Source: Paraburkholderia unamae (GTDB lineage Bacteria > Pseudomonadota > Gammaproteobacteria > Burkholderiales > Burkholderiaceae). From it: DNA of 64,000 bases. The notes below the pieces were generated by a model that saw nothing but the letters and a program-made list of their open reading frames with translations, did no database searches and was not told the DNA's origin. The number at the start of each line of letters is the position of its first letter. Position 1 is the stretch's first letter. The position numbers and the translations under genes were made by a program. The DNA is taken from assembly GCF_003268775.1 (NCBI RefSeq), contig NZ_QLSU01000003.1:290248-354247 (forward strand), given 5' to 3'. This document shows, in pieces, positions 37,140 to 45,959 of the stretch.

Positions 37140-37345
37140 GTCAGTTCTCCCGGGAGGCAAGGCGAAACGAGGCGTGCGGCGTCGAGCAATCCGGCAAGAC
37201 GCGCGCCATCGTCGATTTCATTCATGAGCAAGAGCACGAGGCGCGCGTTGAGCAAGGCGCTCGCCTCGGCGTCGAGGTCCTGATGCAGATCGAGCAGCGC
37301 TTCATAGCGATCGTCGGTCGTGGCGAGAAGTCGGGCGGCACTCAT
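37136..37345 (-). CDS. DUF2783 domain protein
   Basis: A 69-residue protein with the DUF2783 pattern: DDRYEALLDLHQDLDAEASALLNARLVLLLMNEIDD, then a short helix GARLAGLLDAARL. It overlaps both neighbours by four bases: ATGA with the monooxygenase stop at its start, ATGA with the MBL start at its end. Tight coupling suggests a subunit or accessory factor of the monooxygenase; the molecular role is unknown. Confidence 0.85.
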   Translation of the reverse strand: MSAARLLATTDDRYEALLDLHQDLDAEASALLNARLVLLLMNEIDDGARLAGLLDAARLVSPCLPGELT

Positions 37346-38997
37346 GCGAGCCTCTCCGGTTCGAGTGTGGGTTGTCCCAGCGCGCACGCGACGGCGGCGC
37401 GCACTTGCGTGACGTCGGCGCATGCGACGATTGCGGCGAGGTGCGAGTCGGGCCGGATGAGCGCCGCGCCTGCATGCGGCACGCAAAGATGCGTGCGCGC
37501 CGGTTCGTCGGCCGCGATATCGCGACCGAGCACGTACACGTCAACCGGCAGCGCGACAAGTGCCGCACGCAACGCTTCGAGGTCCGGGCAAGCGTCATCG
37601 ACGAACAACATCAACCGGCCATGCGAGCGCGCCGCGAGTGTCATCAGCGAGCGCGTTTCACCGCGCACGTTCAACTCGACGTTGGGCACGCTCGCGCCAA
37701 CGCCCGCGCCGTGCGCGCCGAATGCCGACATGCCTCGATAATCGTGCGGCGTGCACAGGCGCCCCGTATTGAGCAGGCCGCGGGCGAACACGTGCTCGCC
37801 CGCCAGCGAGAGCACGGCGCGACGGAACACATGCTCGGCTTCGTTGGCCGGGCGCATGAAGCGGCCGGAGCGCTGCGTGACGCGGATATTCGTTTGCGCG
37901 GCCGCGCGGCGCTCTTCGTCATAAGTCGCAAGCAGCGCTTCGTCCGCCTCGCCGCGAAGCACCAAGGCAAGCTTCCAAACGAGATTGTCGGCGTCCTGAA
38001 TGCCGCTATTGCCGCCGCGCGCGCCAAACGGGCTTTTCACGTGGGCGGCGTCGCCCAGGAAGAGAATGCGCCGGTGCCGGAACGAGTCAAGCAGTTGCGT
38101 ACGGTAGAAGTACGGCCCGACCCACACGAGTTCGAATGGCACGTCGCCAAGCATTTTGCGCACGCGCGCTTCGGCCACTTCGGTACGGCTCACTTCGGCG
38201 GGGTCGCAGTGCTCGTCCATCTGGAAGTCGAGACGCCACACGTCGTCGGCCATCAGGTGTTGCCAGACGCCCCGTCCTTCGTTGAACGGCGCGTCGACCC
38301 AGGTCCAGCGTTCGTGCGGCAGCGGCGCACGAACGCGCACGTCGGTGATGCACCAGCGGTCGGGCGTGCGCTCGCCGCTCACCTGGAGGCCGAGCGTCTC
38401 GCGCACGAAGCTGCTGGCGCCTTCGGCGTCGAGCACCCAGTCGGCTTCGAGCCGATAGTCACCCTCGGGCGTCGTGACGTCGAGCACCGTATGATCGTCG
38501 TGGGCGGCCACGCCTGTCACGCGCGATGACCAGCGGATCTCGCCGGTATTCAGTTCTTCGAAGCGATCCGCGAGAAACCATTCGATATAGAACTGCTGGA
38601 GGTTCACGAACGGCGGCTGCAACGAGGTGTGCGTGCGCGCGAGATCGTATTCGTAGAGCACCTTCTCGCCGGAGAGCACTTTCGTGACCGACCACGTGAC
38701 GCCCTTGGCGAGCACGCGCTGCGCAATGCCTAGCCGCGCGAAAATTTCGAGGCTACGTTGTGCGTAGCAGATGCCGCGGCTCGACGCGCCGCGCACGCCG
38801 ACCGTGTTGTCCTCGTCTAGCACCACGACGTCGATGCCGTGCTGCGCGAGATCGACCGCCGCCGTGAGGCCGGCGAGGCCCGCGCCGATCACGACAACGC
38901 GATAGCGCCGGTGCCGGCCGTCGAGTTCCGGGGGGCGTTTAAAGGGAAAAACGGGCAGCGCGTAGCCCCCGCTCTTGTCCGTGCTGGCTCGGACCAT
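37342..38997 (-). CDS. FAD-dependent aromatic-hydroxylase-type monooxygenase
   Basis: A 551-residue group A flavoprotein (PheA/TfdB/MhpA-like). The N-terminal FAD-binding motif is VVVIGAGLAGLTAAVDLAQHG (Rossmann), the DG-like motif is DWVLDAEGASSFVRETLG, and the second FAD motif FLGDAAHVKSPFGARGGNSGIQDADNLVWKL. A C-terminal thioredoxin-like domain (about 460-551) is typical of this class. It would hydroxylate an aromatic or enol-type ring with NAD(P)H and O2. It heads a coupled trio with DUF2783 and MBL genes, downstream of a LuxR-type regulator. Confidence 0.9.
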   Translation of the reverse strand: MVRASTDKSGGYALPVFPFKRPPELDGRHRRYRVVVIGAGLAGLTAAVDLAQHGIDVVVLDEDNTVGVRGASSRGICYAQRSLEIFARLGIAQRVLAKGVTWSVTKVLSGEKVLYEYDLARTHTSLQPPFVNLQQFYIEWFLADRFEELNTGEIRWSSRVTGVAAHDDHTVLDVTTPEGDYRLEADWVLDAEGASSFVRETLGLQVSGERTPDRWCITDVRVRAPLPHERWTWVDAPFNEGRGVWQHLMADDVWRLDFQMDEHCDPAEVSRTEVAEARVRKMLGDVPFELVWVGPYFYRTQLLDSFRHRRILFLGDAAHVKSPFGARGGNSGIQDADNLVWKLALVLRGEADEALLATYDEERRAAAQTNIRVTQRSGRFMRPANEAEHVFRRAVLSLAGEHVFARGLLNTGRLCTPHDYRGMSAFGAHGAGVGASVPNVELNVRGETRSLMTLAARSHGRLMLFVDDACPDLEALRAALVALPVDVYVLGRDIAADEPARTHLCVPHAGAALIRPDSHLAAIVACADVTQVRAAVACALGQPTLEPERLA

Positions 38998-39102
38998 GCT
39001 GTCTCCTTGCTGGACGTTGTGTTACGCCGTGCAAGGATACGAAGCGAAGCGGTGGGCCGTCTGTCCCGATGTGTGATGACGTCGTGCGTCAGGCGTAACG
39101 CG

Positions 39103-39906
39103 TCAGGCGTCGAGCGGCGCGACGCGCGTGCCGCTCAGCAACGCGACAAGCTCGCTCTGGCGGCGAATGCCGAGCTTCTGATAGGCGCGCTGCTTGAGCG
39201 TATTGACGGTCGTGACGGCGATGTCGAGCGCACGCGCGATCTCCTTCGCACTGAAGCCGCGCACGCACAGTTGGGCCACGTCGCGCTCGCGTTCGCTCAG
39301 GCGCGCCCAGTCCGTGGGCGCGGTAGTGCACACAGCCCCGCGCGCTTCGGCGCGCGGGGCGCGCAAACGGCTGTGCTTGCGAACGGCGGCGAGCAGCGGC
39401 TGCGCAAGCGCCTGCGCGGCTTCGAGCGCGCGCTCGTCCAGCGCGCCGCTCGTGGCGCAGCGATAGAAGTTGGTCGCGACGATCGCGCCGTCGTCCAGAC
39501 GCGCCGCGAACGACACGCGCTGCGCGATGCCGAGCCGGTCATAGCAGAGCTTGCGGTGATCGGAAGACGAGACCTCGTCGCGCGTTTGCAGCGTGAGCAC
39601 GCCGCCGCTGACCGAGAGCGACGGATCGGCGAACGTGCGATCGTGTGCGTAGAAGCCCGCGCTCACATAGGCGTCGCCCGCGAGGCGCGCCCCGTCGCCT
39701 TCCAGGCTCGCGGCTTCGAGCGCGCAGGTGTCGCCGGCCGGCGAGCGCAGCAGGATCGAGCAATGGCTCGCGGCCAGATGCGCGCCGATGATGCCCAGCA
39801 CGGTATGGGCAAAGCGCGCTTCGCCGAGGTGATCGATCAGCGCCGCGGCATCTGCGGCAGCGATCTGCGGCGCGCTCTGGACCGCTTGCAGTGGATAGCT
39901 TCGCAC
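39103..39906 (-). CDS. LuxR-family transcriptional regulator
   Basis: A 267-residue protein. The C-terminal LuxR/FixJ helix-turn-helix lies at about residues 203-255 (LSERERDVAQLCVRGFSAKEIARALDIAVTTVNTLKQRAYQKLGI). The N-terminal ~190 residues form a sensory domain I do not recognise as an autoinducer-binding or receiver domain. It is 105 bases upstream of the monooxygenase on the same strand and divergent from the VOC gene, so it likely controls both arms of this catabolic locus. Confidence 0.88.
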   Translation of the reverse strand: MRSYPLQAVQSAPQIAAADAAALIDHLGEARFAHTVLGIIGAHLAASHCSILLRSPAGDTCALEAASLEGDGARLAGDAYVSAGFYAHDRTFADPSLSVSGGVLTLQTRDEVSSSDHRKLCYDRLGIAQRVSFAARLDDGAIVATNFYRCATSGALDERALEAAQALAQPLLAAVRKHSRLRAPRAEARGAVCTTAPTDWARLSERERDVAQLCVRGFSAKEIARALDIAVTTVNTLKQRAYQKLGIRRQSELVALLSGTRVAPLDA

Positions 39907-40108
39907 CGGTGTCTCCCTACCTTTCTTTCATCAGTCTTTCGCTTGGCGTCCAGCATTAGAGCGCGCGCGACGCGCGCGTACCTATCCGTGTTAACCCGCT
40001 TTCGCGGCGCCGTCATCAGCAATCAGGACAGACGTTGCGCGGTGCGCTTTGCCATCATCCGGCCGTATCCAGAAACCGTGCCCGCACAGCCGGGCCCCCG
40101 GAGGCAAC

Positions 40109-40645
40109 ATGAAACCACCCGAGCCGATTCGCGGTCTGCATCACTTCGCATGGCGCTGCCGCGACGCCGAAGCCACGCGCCACTTCTATGAGGACATCCT
40201 CGGCTTGCCGCTCGTGCATCTGATCAAGCTCGACCACGTGCCTTCCACGGGCGAATACTGCCCCTACGTGCACATCTTCTTCCAGATGACCGACGGCTCG
40301 TCGCTCGCGTTCTTCGACCTCGGCGACGACACGGCCGCGCTGCCCTCGCCCAATACGCCCGCATGGGTCAATCACATCGCGCTGCGCGTGGACTCGGTGG
40401 CGGCGCTCGAAGCCATGCGCGCGCGCCTCGAAGCGCACGGCGTCGAGGTGCTCGGCATCACCGATCACCACATCATTCGCTCGATCTACTTCTTCGATCC
40501 CAATGGCTTCCGGCTGGAGCTGACCACGCCAACCGCGAGCGACGCCGACATGGCCGCGCACGCGCAAGAGGCTCACGCGCTGCTCGCCGGCTGGGACGCG
40601 GAGAAGGCCGCGCGCCGCGCCGATCACGCGGAGGGCCGCGCATGA
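40109..40645 (+). CDS. VOC-family metalloprotein (glyoxalase/extradiol dioxygenase superfamily)
   Basis: A 178-residue protein of two beta-alpha-beta3 modules. Candidate metal ligands are the His in GLHHFAWRCRD (near residue 11), His in WVNHIALRVD and Glu in PNGFRLELT. GGAGGCAAC precedes the ATG at 40109. It could be a lyase, isomerase or small ring-cleaving dioxygenase acting after the FAD monooxygenase. The stop overlaps the hydrolase start (ATGA). Confidence 0.87.
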   Translation: MKPPEPIRGLHHFAWRCRDAEATRHFYEDILGLPLVHLIKLDHVPSTGEYCPYVHIFFQMTDGSSLAFFDLGDDTAALPSPNTPAWVNHIALRVDSVAALEAMRARLEAHGVEVLGITDHHIIRSIYFFDPNGFRLELTTPTASDADMAAHAQEAHALLAGWDAEKAARRADHAEGRA

Positions 40646-41781
40646 GCACGCTGCCGGTCACGTTCGTCGATATCGAGGTGCCACCTGGCGTGGCGATGGA
40701 AAGCCAGTCCGGCCTGCAAAACCTGCGGCCGCGCATTTACGGCGCACTGGTCGAGCCCGCAGGCGGGGTGCGCGATGTGGCCGCCATCGTGATGCATCCG
40801 ACCTCGAATTACATGGGCCACTATCTGCTGCAACCGCTCGCGGCGCGCGGCATTGCGTGCATGGGCCTCAATTCGCGCTACGCCGGCAACGACACGATGT
40901 TGCTGATGGAGCAGGTGTTGCTCGATCTCGCGGCGGGCGTGCGCCATCTGCGCGCGCGCGGCTATCGCAAGGTCGTGCTGATCGGCAATTCGGGCGGCGC
41001 GGCGCTGTCGAGCTTCTATCAGGGCCAGGCCGAGCACTTCAGCGCGACGCATTATGCCGATGGTCTGCCCACCGCGCTGCGCGCGGCCGACCTGCCGCCC
41101 GTCGACGGCATCGTGCTGTCGGCCGCGCATGCGGGCCGCGCGCGCTTGATCGCCGAATGGCTCGACCCCTCAGTGATCGACGAGTCCGATGCGCTCGCGA
41201 CCGACCCCGCATGGGATCTCTACGACGGTACGCGCCGCGCGCCGTTCGCGCCCGCGTTCGTGGACGCGTTCCGCGCGGCCCAACTGGCGCGGCGCGATCG
41301 CATCGAAGCGTGGGTGCTCGCGCGCCTGCGCCAGTTGCGCGCGAATCCGCAAGGTCCGCAGGATCAGACCTTTCTCGTCTATCGCACGCATAGCGATCCG
41401 CGCTTTCTCGACCTCGCGCTCGACGCCAACGACCGCAAGGCCGGCTCGATCTGGGGCGACCCGCGCACGGTGAACTACGGCGCCAACGCCATGGGCCGGC
41501 TCAACACGCTGCGTTCGTGGCTCTCGCAGTGGTCGTCGCGCTCGCAGGCCGACGGTCCCGCGAGCCTCGCTCGCACCTCGGTGCCCGTACTGCTCATGAC
41601 GCACACCGCCGACGGCTCGACCTTCCCGAGCACCGCACGCGCGTGGCGCGACGCGGCCGGCGCGCGCCTCGCCGAAATCGCGGTGCCCGGGGGCAATCAC
41701 TATCTCGCGGGCCAGCCCGATCTGGTCACGCTTTCCGCCGACGCGATGGCCGACTGGATCGGCCGCCACATCACCCGCTAG
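40642..41781 (+). CDS. Alpha/beta-hydrolase
   Basis: A 379-residue alpha/beta-hydrolase-fold protein. The nucleophile elbow is GNSGG (Ser117) after strand KVVLIGNSGG. The catalytic His is probably in PGGNHYLAGQP near residue 350. It is longer than simple esterases and has a cap-like insertion around residues 160-260. Coupling with the VOC gene suggests it hydrolyses a C-C or ester bond of a ring-cleavage product. The substrate is unknown. Confidence 0.85.
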   Translation: MSTLPVTFVDIEVPPGVAMESQSGLQNLRPRIYGALVEPAGGVRDVAAIVMHPTSNYMGHYLLQPLAARGIACMGLNSRYAGNDTMLLMEQVLLDLAAGVRHLRARGYRKVVLIGNSGGAALSSFYQGQAEHFSATHYADGLPTALRAADLPPVDGIVLSAAHAGRARLIAEWLDPSVIDESDALATDPAWDLYDGTRRAPFAPAFVDAFRAAQLARRDRIEAWVLARLRQLRANPQGPQDQTFLVYRTHSDPRFLDLALDANDRKAGSIWGDPRTVNYGANAMGRLNTLRSWLSQWSSRSQADGPASLARTSVPVLLMTHTADGSTFPSTARAWRDAAGARLAEIAVPGGNHYLAGQPDLVTLSADAMADWIGRHITR

Positions 41782-41879
41782 CGCGTCGACAACGCATCAC
41801 GTCCGGGGCCGCACGCGAGCCGCGCGAAGAACGCAGGCGTGCGGCCCCTTTTTGTTCACCAGCATTCCGGAGGAGACCC

Positions 41880-43196
41880 ATGTCACACGTCAGCGCCGTT
41901 CGACCCGCAGCGGCCGCCACGCCCGCCGCGATCTACCGCAAGATTTCCTGGCGCATCGTGCCGCTGCTGTTCATTTCGTACGTGGTCGCATTTCTCGACC
42001 GCATCAACATCGGCTTCGCGCAGTTGCAGATGAAGCAGGACCTCGGTTTCACCGATGCGATTTACGGCCTCGGTGCAGGCATTTTCTTCATCGGCTACGT
42101 GATCTTCGAAGTGCCGAGCAATCTGCTGCTCGCGCGCATCGGGGCACGGCGCACGTTCTCGCGCATCATGCTGTGCTGGGGCATCGTGTCGGCCGGCATG
42201 ATGTTCGTGAGCGCGCCGTGGCAGTTCTATCTCATGCGCTTCCTGCTCGGCGCCTTCGAGGCGGGCTTCTTTCCGGGCATCGTGCTGTATCTGACACTCT
42301 GGTATCCCGCCGAGCGGCGCGCGACCGTCGTGTCGTGGTTCTTCGCGGGCGTTGCGTTCGCGGGGCTCATCGGCGGCCTGCTGTCCGGCTGGATCATGAA
42401 GGACATGGCCGGCGTGGCGGGTCTCGCGGGCTGGCAATGGATGTTCTTCATCGAAGGCACGCCCGCCGCCCTGCTCGGGCTCGTCTGCTACTTCGCGCTC
42501 GTCGACTCGCCCGACGAAGTCGACTGGCTCAGCGACGACGAAAAACGCTTCGTCACCGAAACGCTCGCCGCCGAGCGCACCGCACTGCCCGCCGCCGCAC
42601 CGCATTCGTTTGGCGCGGCGTTGCGCAAGCCGCTCGTCTACGTGTTCTCGTTCGTGTACTTCGCGCTCGCGGCCGGCTCATTCGCCATCAGCTTCTGGGT
42701 GCCGACGCTCATCAAGGAGCTGGGCGTCACCGACGTCCTGAGCGTCGGCCTCTATAGCGCGATTCCCTATGGCATCGGCGCCATCGGCATCATCACGATC
42801 GCGCGGCGCTCGGACCGCCTCATGGAGCGGCGCTGGCACTTTGCCTTCTGCGCGTTCGGCGCAGGGCTCGCGCTCGCCGCCCTCACGCTGCACTTCTCGA
42901 ACATCGCCCTGATGATCGCGATTCTTTCGATCGCCGTGGTGTGCGTCTATGCGGCCATGCCGGTGTTCTGGGCAATTCCGCCCGCTCACCTCTCGGGGGC
43001 CGCGGCGGCGGGCGGCATCGCGTTCATCAGCAGCGTCGGGCAGATCGGCGGCTTCGCGAGCCCCTACGCGATCGGCCTCATCAAGACGCACTTCGGCAAT
43101 CTCGATCACGGCTGGCACCTGATGAGCCTGCTGCTGTGCCTCGGTGGCGTCGCAATGACGCTTGCGCTGTCGCCGGGGAACGGCAAACGCGCCTGA
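41880..43196 (+). CDS. MFS transporter, anion:cation symporter (ACS) type
   Basis: A 438-residue, 12-helix carrier. RISYVVAFLDRINIGFAQLQM-like first helix (LDRINIGFA) is the ACS family signature, and GYVIFEVPSNLLLARIGARR the second. GGAGGAGACCC precedes the ATG at 41880. This group imports organic anions such as phthalate, tartrate, glucarate or 4-hydroxyphenylacetate. It lies between the hydrolase and a porin, giving a complete uptake route for the locus. Confidence 0.92.
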   Translation: MSHVSAVRPAAAATPAAIYRKISWRIVPLLFISYVVAFLDRINIGFAQLQMKQDLGFTDAIYGLGAGIFFIGYVIFEVPSNLLLARIGARRTFSRIMLCWGIVSAGMMFVSAPWQFYLMRFLLGAFEAGFFPGIVLYLTLWYPAERRATVVSWFFAGVAFAGLIGGLLSGWIMKDMAGVAGLAGWQWMFFIEGTPAALLGLVCYFALVDSPDEVDWLSDDEKRFVTETLAAERTALPAAAPHSFGAALRKPLVYVFSFVYFALAAGSFAISFWVPTLIKELGVTDVLSVGLYSAIPYGIGAIGIITIARRSDRLMERRWHFAFCAFGAGLALAALTLHFSNIALMIAILSIAVVCVYAAMPVFWAIPPAHLSGAAAAGGIAFISSVGQIGGFASPYAIGLIKTHFGNLDHGWHLMSLLLCLGGVAMTLALSPGNGKRA

Positions 43197-43245
43197 CGTT
43201 TCCCCCTCTCACTCAAAACAAGACTTCGACCGGAGACCCTCGATC

Positions 43246-44361
43246 ATGGCTTCGCTTCTGCGCAAAACCCTCCTCGCTTCACTGGCCCCACTCGCCGCGC
43301 TGCCTGCGCTCGCTCACGCGGCCGACGGCGTCACGCTATATGGCATCATCGACAGCGGCCTCACCTATGTGAGCAACGAAGCCGGCCATTCCGCCTGGCT
43401 CACGCAAGGCGGCGTGAACCAGAACAACCGCTGGGGCTTGCGTGGCCAGGAGTCGCTCGGTGGCGGCTGGCAAACGTTGTTCGTGCTGGAAAGCGGCTTC
43501 GATTCGTTCAACGGCAGCCTCGGTCAGGGAGGACGCCTGTTCGGGCGTCAGGCGTGGGTCGGGCTCGACTCGCCGTATGGCACGTTGATGTTCGGGCGCC
43601 AGTACGATCCGATCGTCGACTACGTCACGCCGCTTTCGGGCGTTGTCGCATTCGGCTCCTATGGCGCGCATTTCGGCGATCTCGACAATCTGCTCGACAC
43701 GTACCGCGTGGATCGCTCGGTCAAGTTCCGCAGCGCGAAGTATGCGGGCTTTTCTTTCGAGGGCTTGTTCAGCTTTGGCGGCACGCCTGGCGACTTTGCA
43801 CAGAACCGCGTCTGGAGTGTCGGCGCGGGTTACGCGCTTGGCGGGCTGACGCTCGGCGCGGGCTATATTCACATTGACGACCCGCTCACCGCCGTGTACG
43901 ACGGACGCGGCACGATCGACAGCGCGATTATCGGCAGCGTGCCGCTACAGTCCGCGCAAAAGCTCGAAACGGTGGCGGCCGGGGCGTCGTACGCGCTCGG
44001 GTCCGCCACCATCGGCGCCGTCTACACGCGCGTGAAGTTCACGCAGAGCGCGGCCGTTTCCGGCAATTCGCTCTGGCAAAACGCCGAAATCAATGCGCGC
44101 TATCTGCTCACGCCGGCTTTGCAGCTTTCCGCGCTCTATACATACACGCGCGGCAAGATCGACAGCACGGGCGCCGTGCCCAAATACCATCAGGCCGATC
44201 TCGGGGTCGACTATTGGCTTTCGAAACGCACGGACGTTTATCTGTTCGCCGTTTATCAGAAAGCAGCGGGAGACGCGGAGCGCGCGCAGATCGTTTCGCT
44301 TTCGGCTTCGGGGGGCGCAACCCAGGTCGCGGTGCACGCAGGGCTGCGGCATCGCTTCTGA
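43246..44361 (+). CDS. Gram-negative porin (Burkholderia OmpC-like)
   Basis: A 371-residue outer-membrane protein. The signal peptide (MASLLRKTLLASLAPLAALPALAHA) is followed by ADGVTLYGIIDSGLTYVSN; GRQAWVGLDSPYGTLMFGRQYDPIVDY and the C-terminal HAGLRHRF with terminal Phe are family marks. An in-frame ATG 84 bases upstream lies inside the preceding gene and lacks a signal peptide. It presumably admits the substrate of the FAD-monooxygenase locus. Confidence 0.92.
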   Translation: MASLLRKTLLASLAPLAALPALAHAADGVTLYGIIDSGLTYVSNEAGHSAWLTQGGVNQNNRWGLRGQESLGGGWQTLFVLESGFDSFNGSLGQGGRLFGRQAWVGLDSPYGTLMFGRQYDPIVDYVTPLSGVVAFGSYGAHFGDLDNLLDTYRVDRSVKFRSAKYAGFSFEGLFSFGGTPGDFAQNRVWSVGAGYALGGLTLGAGYIHIDDPLTAVYDGRGTIDSAIIGSVPLQSAQKLETVAAGASYALGSATIGAVYTRVKFTQSAAVSGNSLWQNAEINARYLLTPALQLSALYTYTRGKIDSTGAVPKYHQADLGVDYWLSKRTDVYLFAVYQKAAGDAERAQIVSLSASGGATQVAVHAGLRHRF

Positions 44362-44437
44362 TACGCGAGGTGCCCGGCGGCGGGTCCGCCGCCGGATTTC
44401 GGAAACTGCCCCCGCCTGGCATCGAACGTAAGGTGCC

Positions 44438-45241
44438 TCAATTCGTCGAGCCGCTGCCCGGTGCGATCATGCCCGACCACACGATCTCCAGTTCCACGGC
44501 AATGGAGCGCGCGAGTCCGTCAAGCCCTGGAAACAGCGACGCATTCGTGATGTTCATGCGGTAGAGCCACTTCATCGCGTCCATGCGAATGCGCGCGGGC
44601 AGCACGATTTTATGCAGCAGTTCCTCGTTGCTCTCGTAACCGTCGAGAATCGCCTGCAACGGCTTGTCGATCACGCCTGGCACGACGAAGGTGCCCGATT
44701 GCGCAACGAGCCGGTCATCCATTTCCGTGGGCTCGCCCGACCAGAGAATTTCGTTCGTGTTGCTAAAGAAATAGCGCTCGAAGTTGTCCTGCACGCGCGG
44801 GTCGATCACGTCGCGCGTGAGCGAAGGGTTCGCGCGCGGCAATGCGCGGCTGTTCCAGAGCGCGGGCGTGTTGAGCGCGTAGACGGCCGCGTCGCCGGTC
44901 GCGCGTTCGAGCGCGAAAAAGGCCGCGACGAACGGGCTCTTGGTGAAGTCGAGCAGCCGCGTGGGCGCGCCGTGGTGCTGCATGAGCGCGAGACACCGCA
45001 GGTCGTCCCGGAGCATCTCCGGGTGCGCGAGAAAGTTGTGCGCCTTGCGGCGGAACACGCGGATCGCGCGCTCCTCGCGCTGGCGCCATTGCAGCCGGTC
45101 GCCCACATAGTCGCGCATGTAGCGCGTGAGCGAGCTCTCCAGCCGCCACTGCGCGTTTTGCTGGCCGCGAAAGGCCCAGCCGTCCAGTTGCGTCGTCAGC
45201 GCCATGAACTGCTGCCAGTCCGAGAGTTCGGTGGTTTGCAT
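44438..45241 (-). CDS. FRG-domain protein
   Basis: A 267-residue protein containing the FRG domain: WAFRGQQNAQWRLESSL near residue 20 and MQHHGAPTRLLDFTKSPFVAAFFAL around residue 85. The family is named after the FRGQ motif. Its biochemical function is not established; members occur in mobile and accessory DNA. GGAA in front of ATG 45241 supports this start; ATG 45292 is the alternative. It is a single gene between the porin and a PNPOx-like gene, with no obvious partner. Confidence 0.82.
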   Translation of the reverse strand: MQTTELSDWQQFMALTTQLDGWAFRGQQNAQWRLESSLTRYMRDYVGDRLQWRQREERAIRVFRRKAHNFLAHPEMLRDDLRCLALMQHHGAPTRLLDFTKSPFVAAFFALERATGDAAVYALNTPALWNSRALPRANPSLTRDVIDPRVQDNFERYFFSNTNEILWSGEPTEMDDRLVAQSGTFVVPGVIDKPLQAILDGYESNEELLHKIVLPARIRMDAMKWLYRMNITNASLFPGLDGLARSIAVELEIVWSGMIAPGSGSTN

Positions 45242-45366
45242 CGTGATTCCGTTGGCTTGCGTGCCGGGTTTGCGCCGGGTTTGCGCTTGCATGTCGCGCT
45301 TGTGTGCGTTGCAGCACACGCTAGCACATCCACGATGACAACCGCGCGAAGCGGGCGCCGCTTCGC

Positions 45367-45876
45367 TCAGGCAAGCGCGCGCAGCATCGCGATCTGCTCG
45401 CGCCAGCGCGCGATTACGCGTCCGGGCTCGTAGAGCCGGAACGTCACGCCGCTCAGCACCTCGGCATATTTTGCGCGATGCTCGGTCACGGCTTCGATCG
45501 CTACGCGAAACACGCTCAGTTCGAGCGCCGTCTGCTTTTGCGCCAGAGCGTGCGCCCGCGCGCGGATTTCCAGCAGCGCGCCGTCGTGCACGAGCGAGAG
45601 CGTGAGGCGGCCGTCGCGAGAGAGATTGCGTGTGGTGCTCGACTGCGGCCAGACCGCGATCAGCAGCGTGCTCGCATTCACGGCCAGGATCTCGCCCGCG
45701 CTCAGTTGCGCCGCGTGCGGCCAGCCGTCCTCGCTCACGGTGGAGAGGCGGATCGCGTCCGAAAGACGCGCTTCGAGGTGCTCGCCGTCGAAATCGCGCA
45801 CAATTGCATCGGGCAACTGATCTGGCGACTGCGTGGTCGAAGCCGCCGGCGCGGCGGCGGGTTCATCGTGTTGCAT
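45367..45876 (-). CDS. PNPOx-like FMN-binding split-barrel protein
   Basis: A 169-residue protein. RLSTVSEDGWPHAAQLSAGEILAV and LLIAVWPQSSTTRNLSRDGRLTLSLVHDGALLEIRA show the pyridoxamine-phosphate-oxidase-like split barrel. It begins with a low-complexity Ala/Pro/Thr stretch. Such proteins bind FMN, F420 or heme and often reduce small molecules. There is no operon partner apart from the co-oriented FRG gene 125 bases downstream. Confidence 0.8.
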   Translation of the reverse strand: MQHDEPAAAPAASTTQSPDQLPDAIVRDFDGEHLEARLSDAIRLSTVSEDGWPHAAQLSAGEILAVNASTLLIAVWPQSSTTRNLSRDGRLTLSLVHDGALLEIRARAHALAQKQTALELSVFRVAIEAVTEHRAKYAEVLSGVTFRLYEPGRVIARWREQIAMLRALA

Positions 45877-45959
45877 GAGGCGTTCCTTGCTTGCGTCACA
45901 GGCCTTGAATTGGACCGTAGCGCCGCACCGAAGTCAAACCGCCCCGCTCGCGCCCAGGC

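Noticed and set aside
39961..39978. CGCGCGCG-A-CGCGCGCG palindrome between the LuxR and VOC genes
   Set aside because: Alternating CG tracts arise readily in this GC-rich genome; without a second copy I cannot call it an operator.
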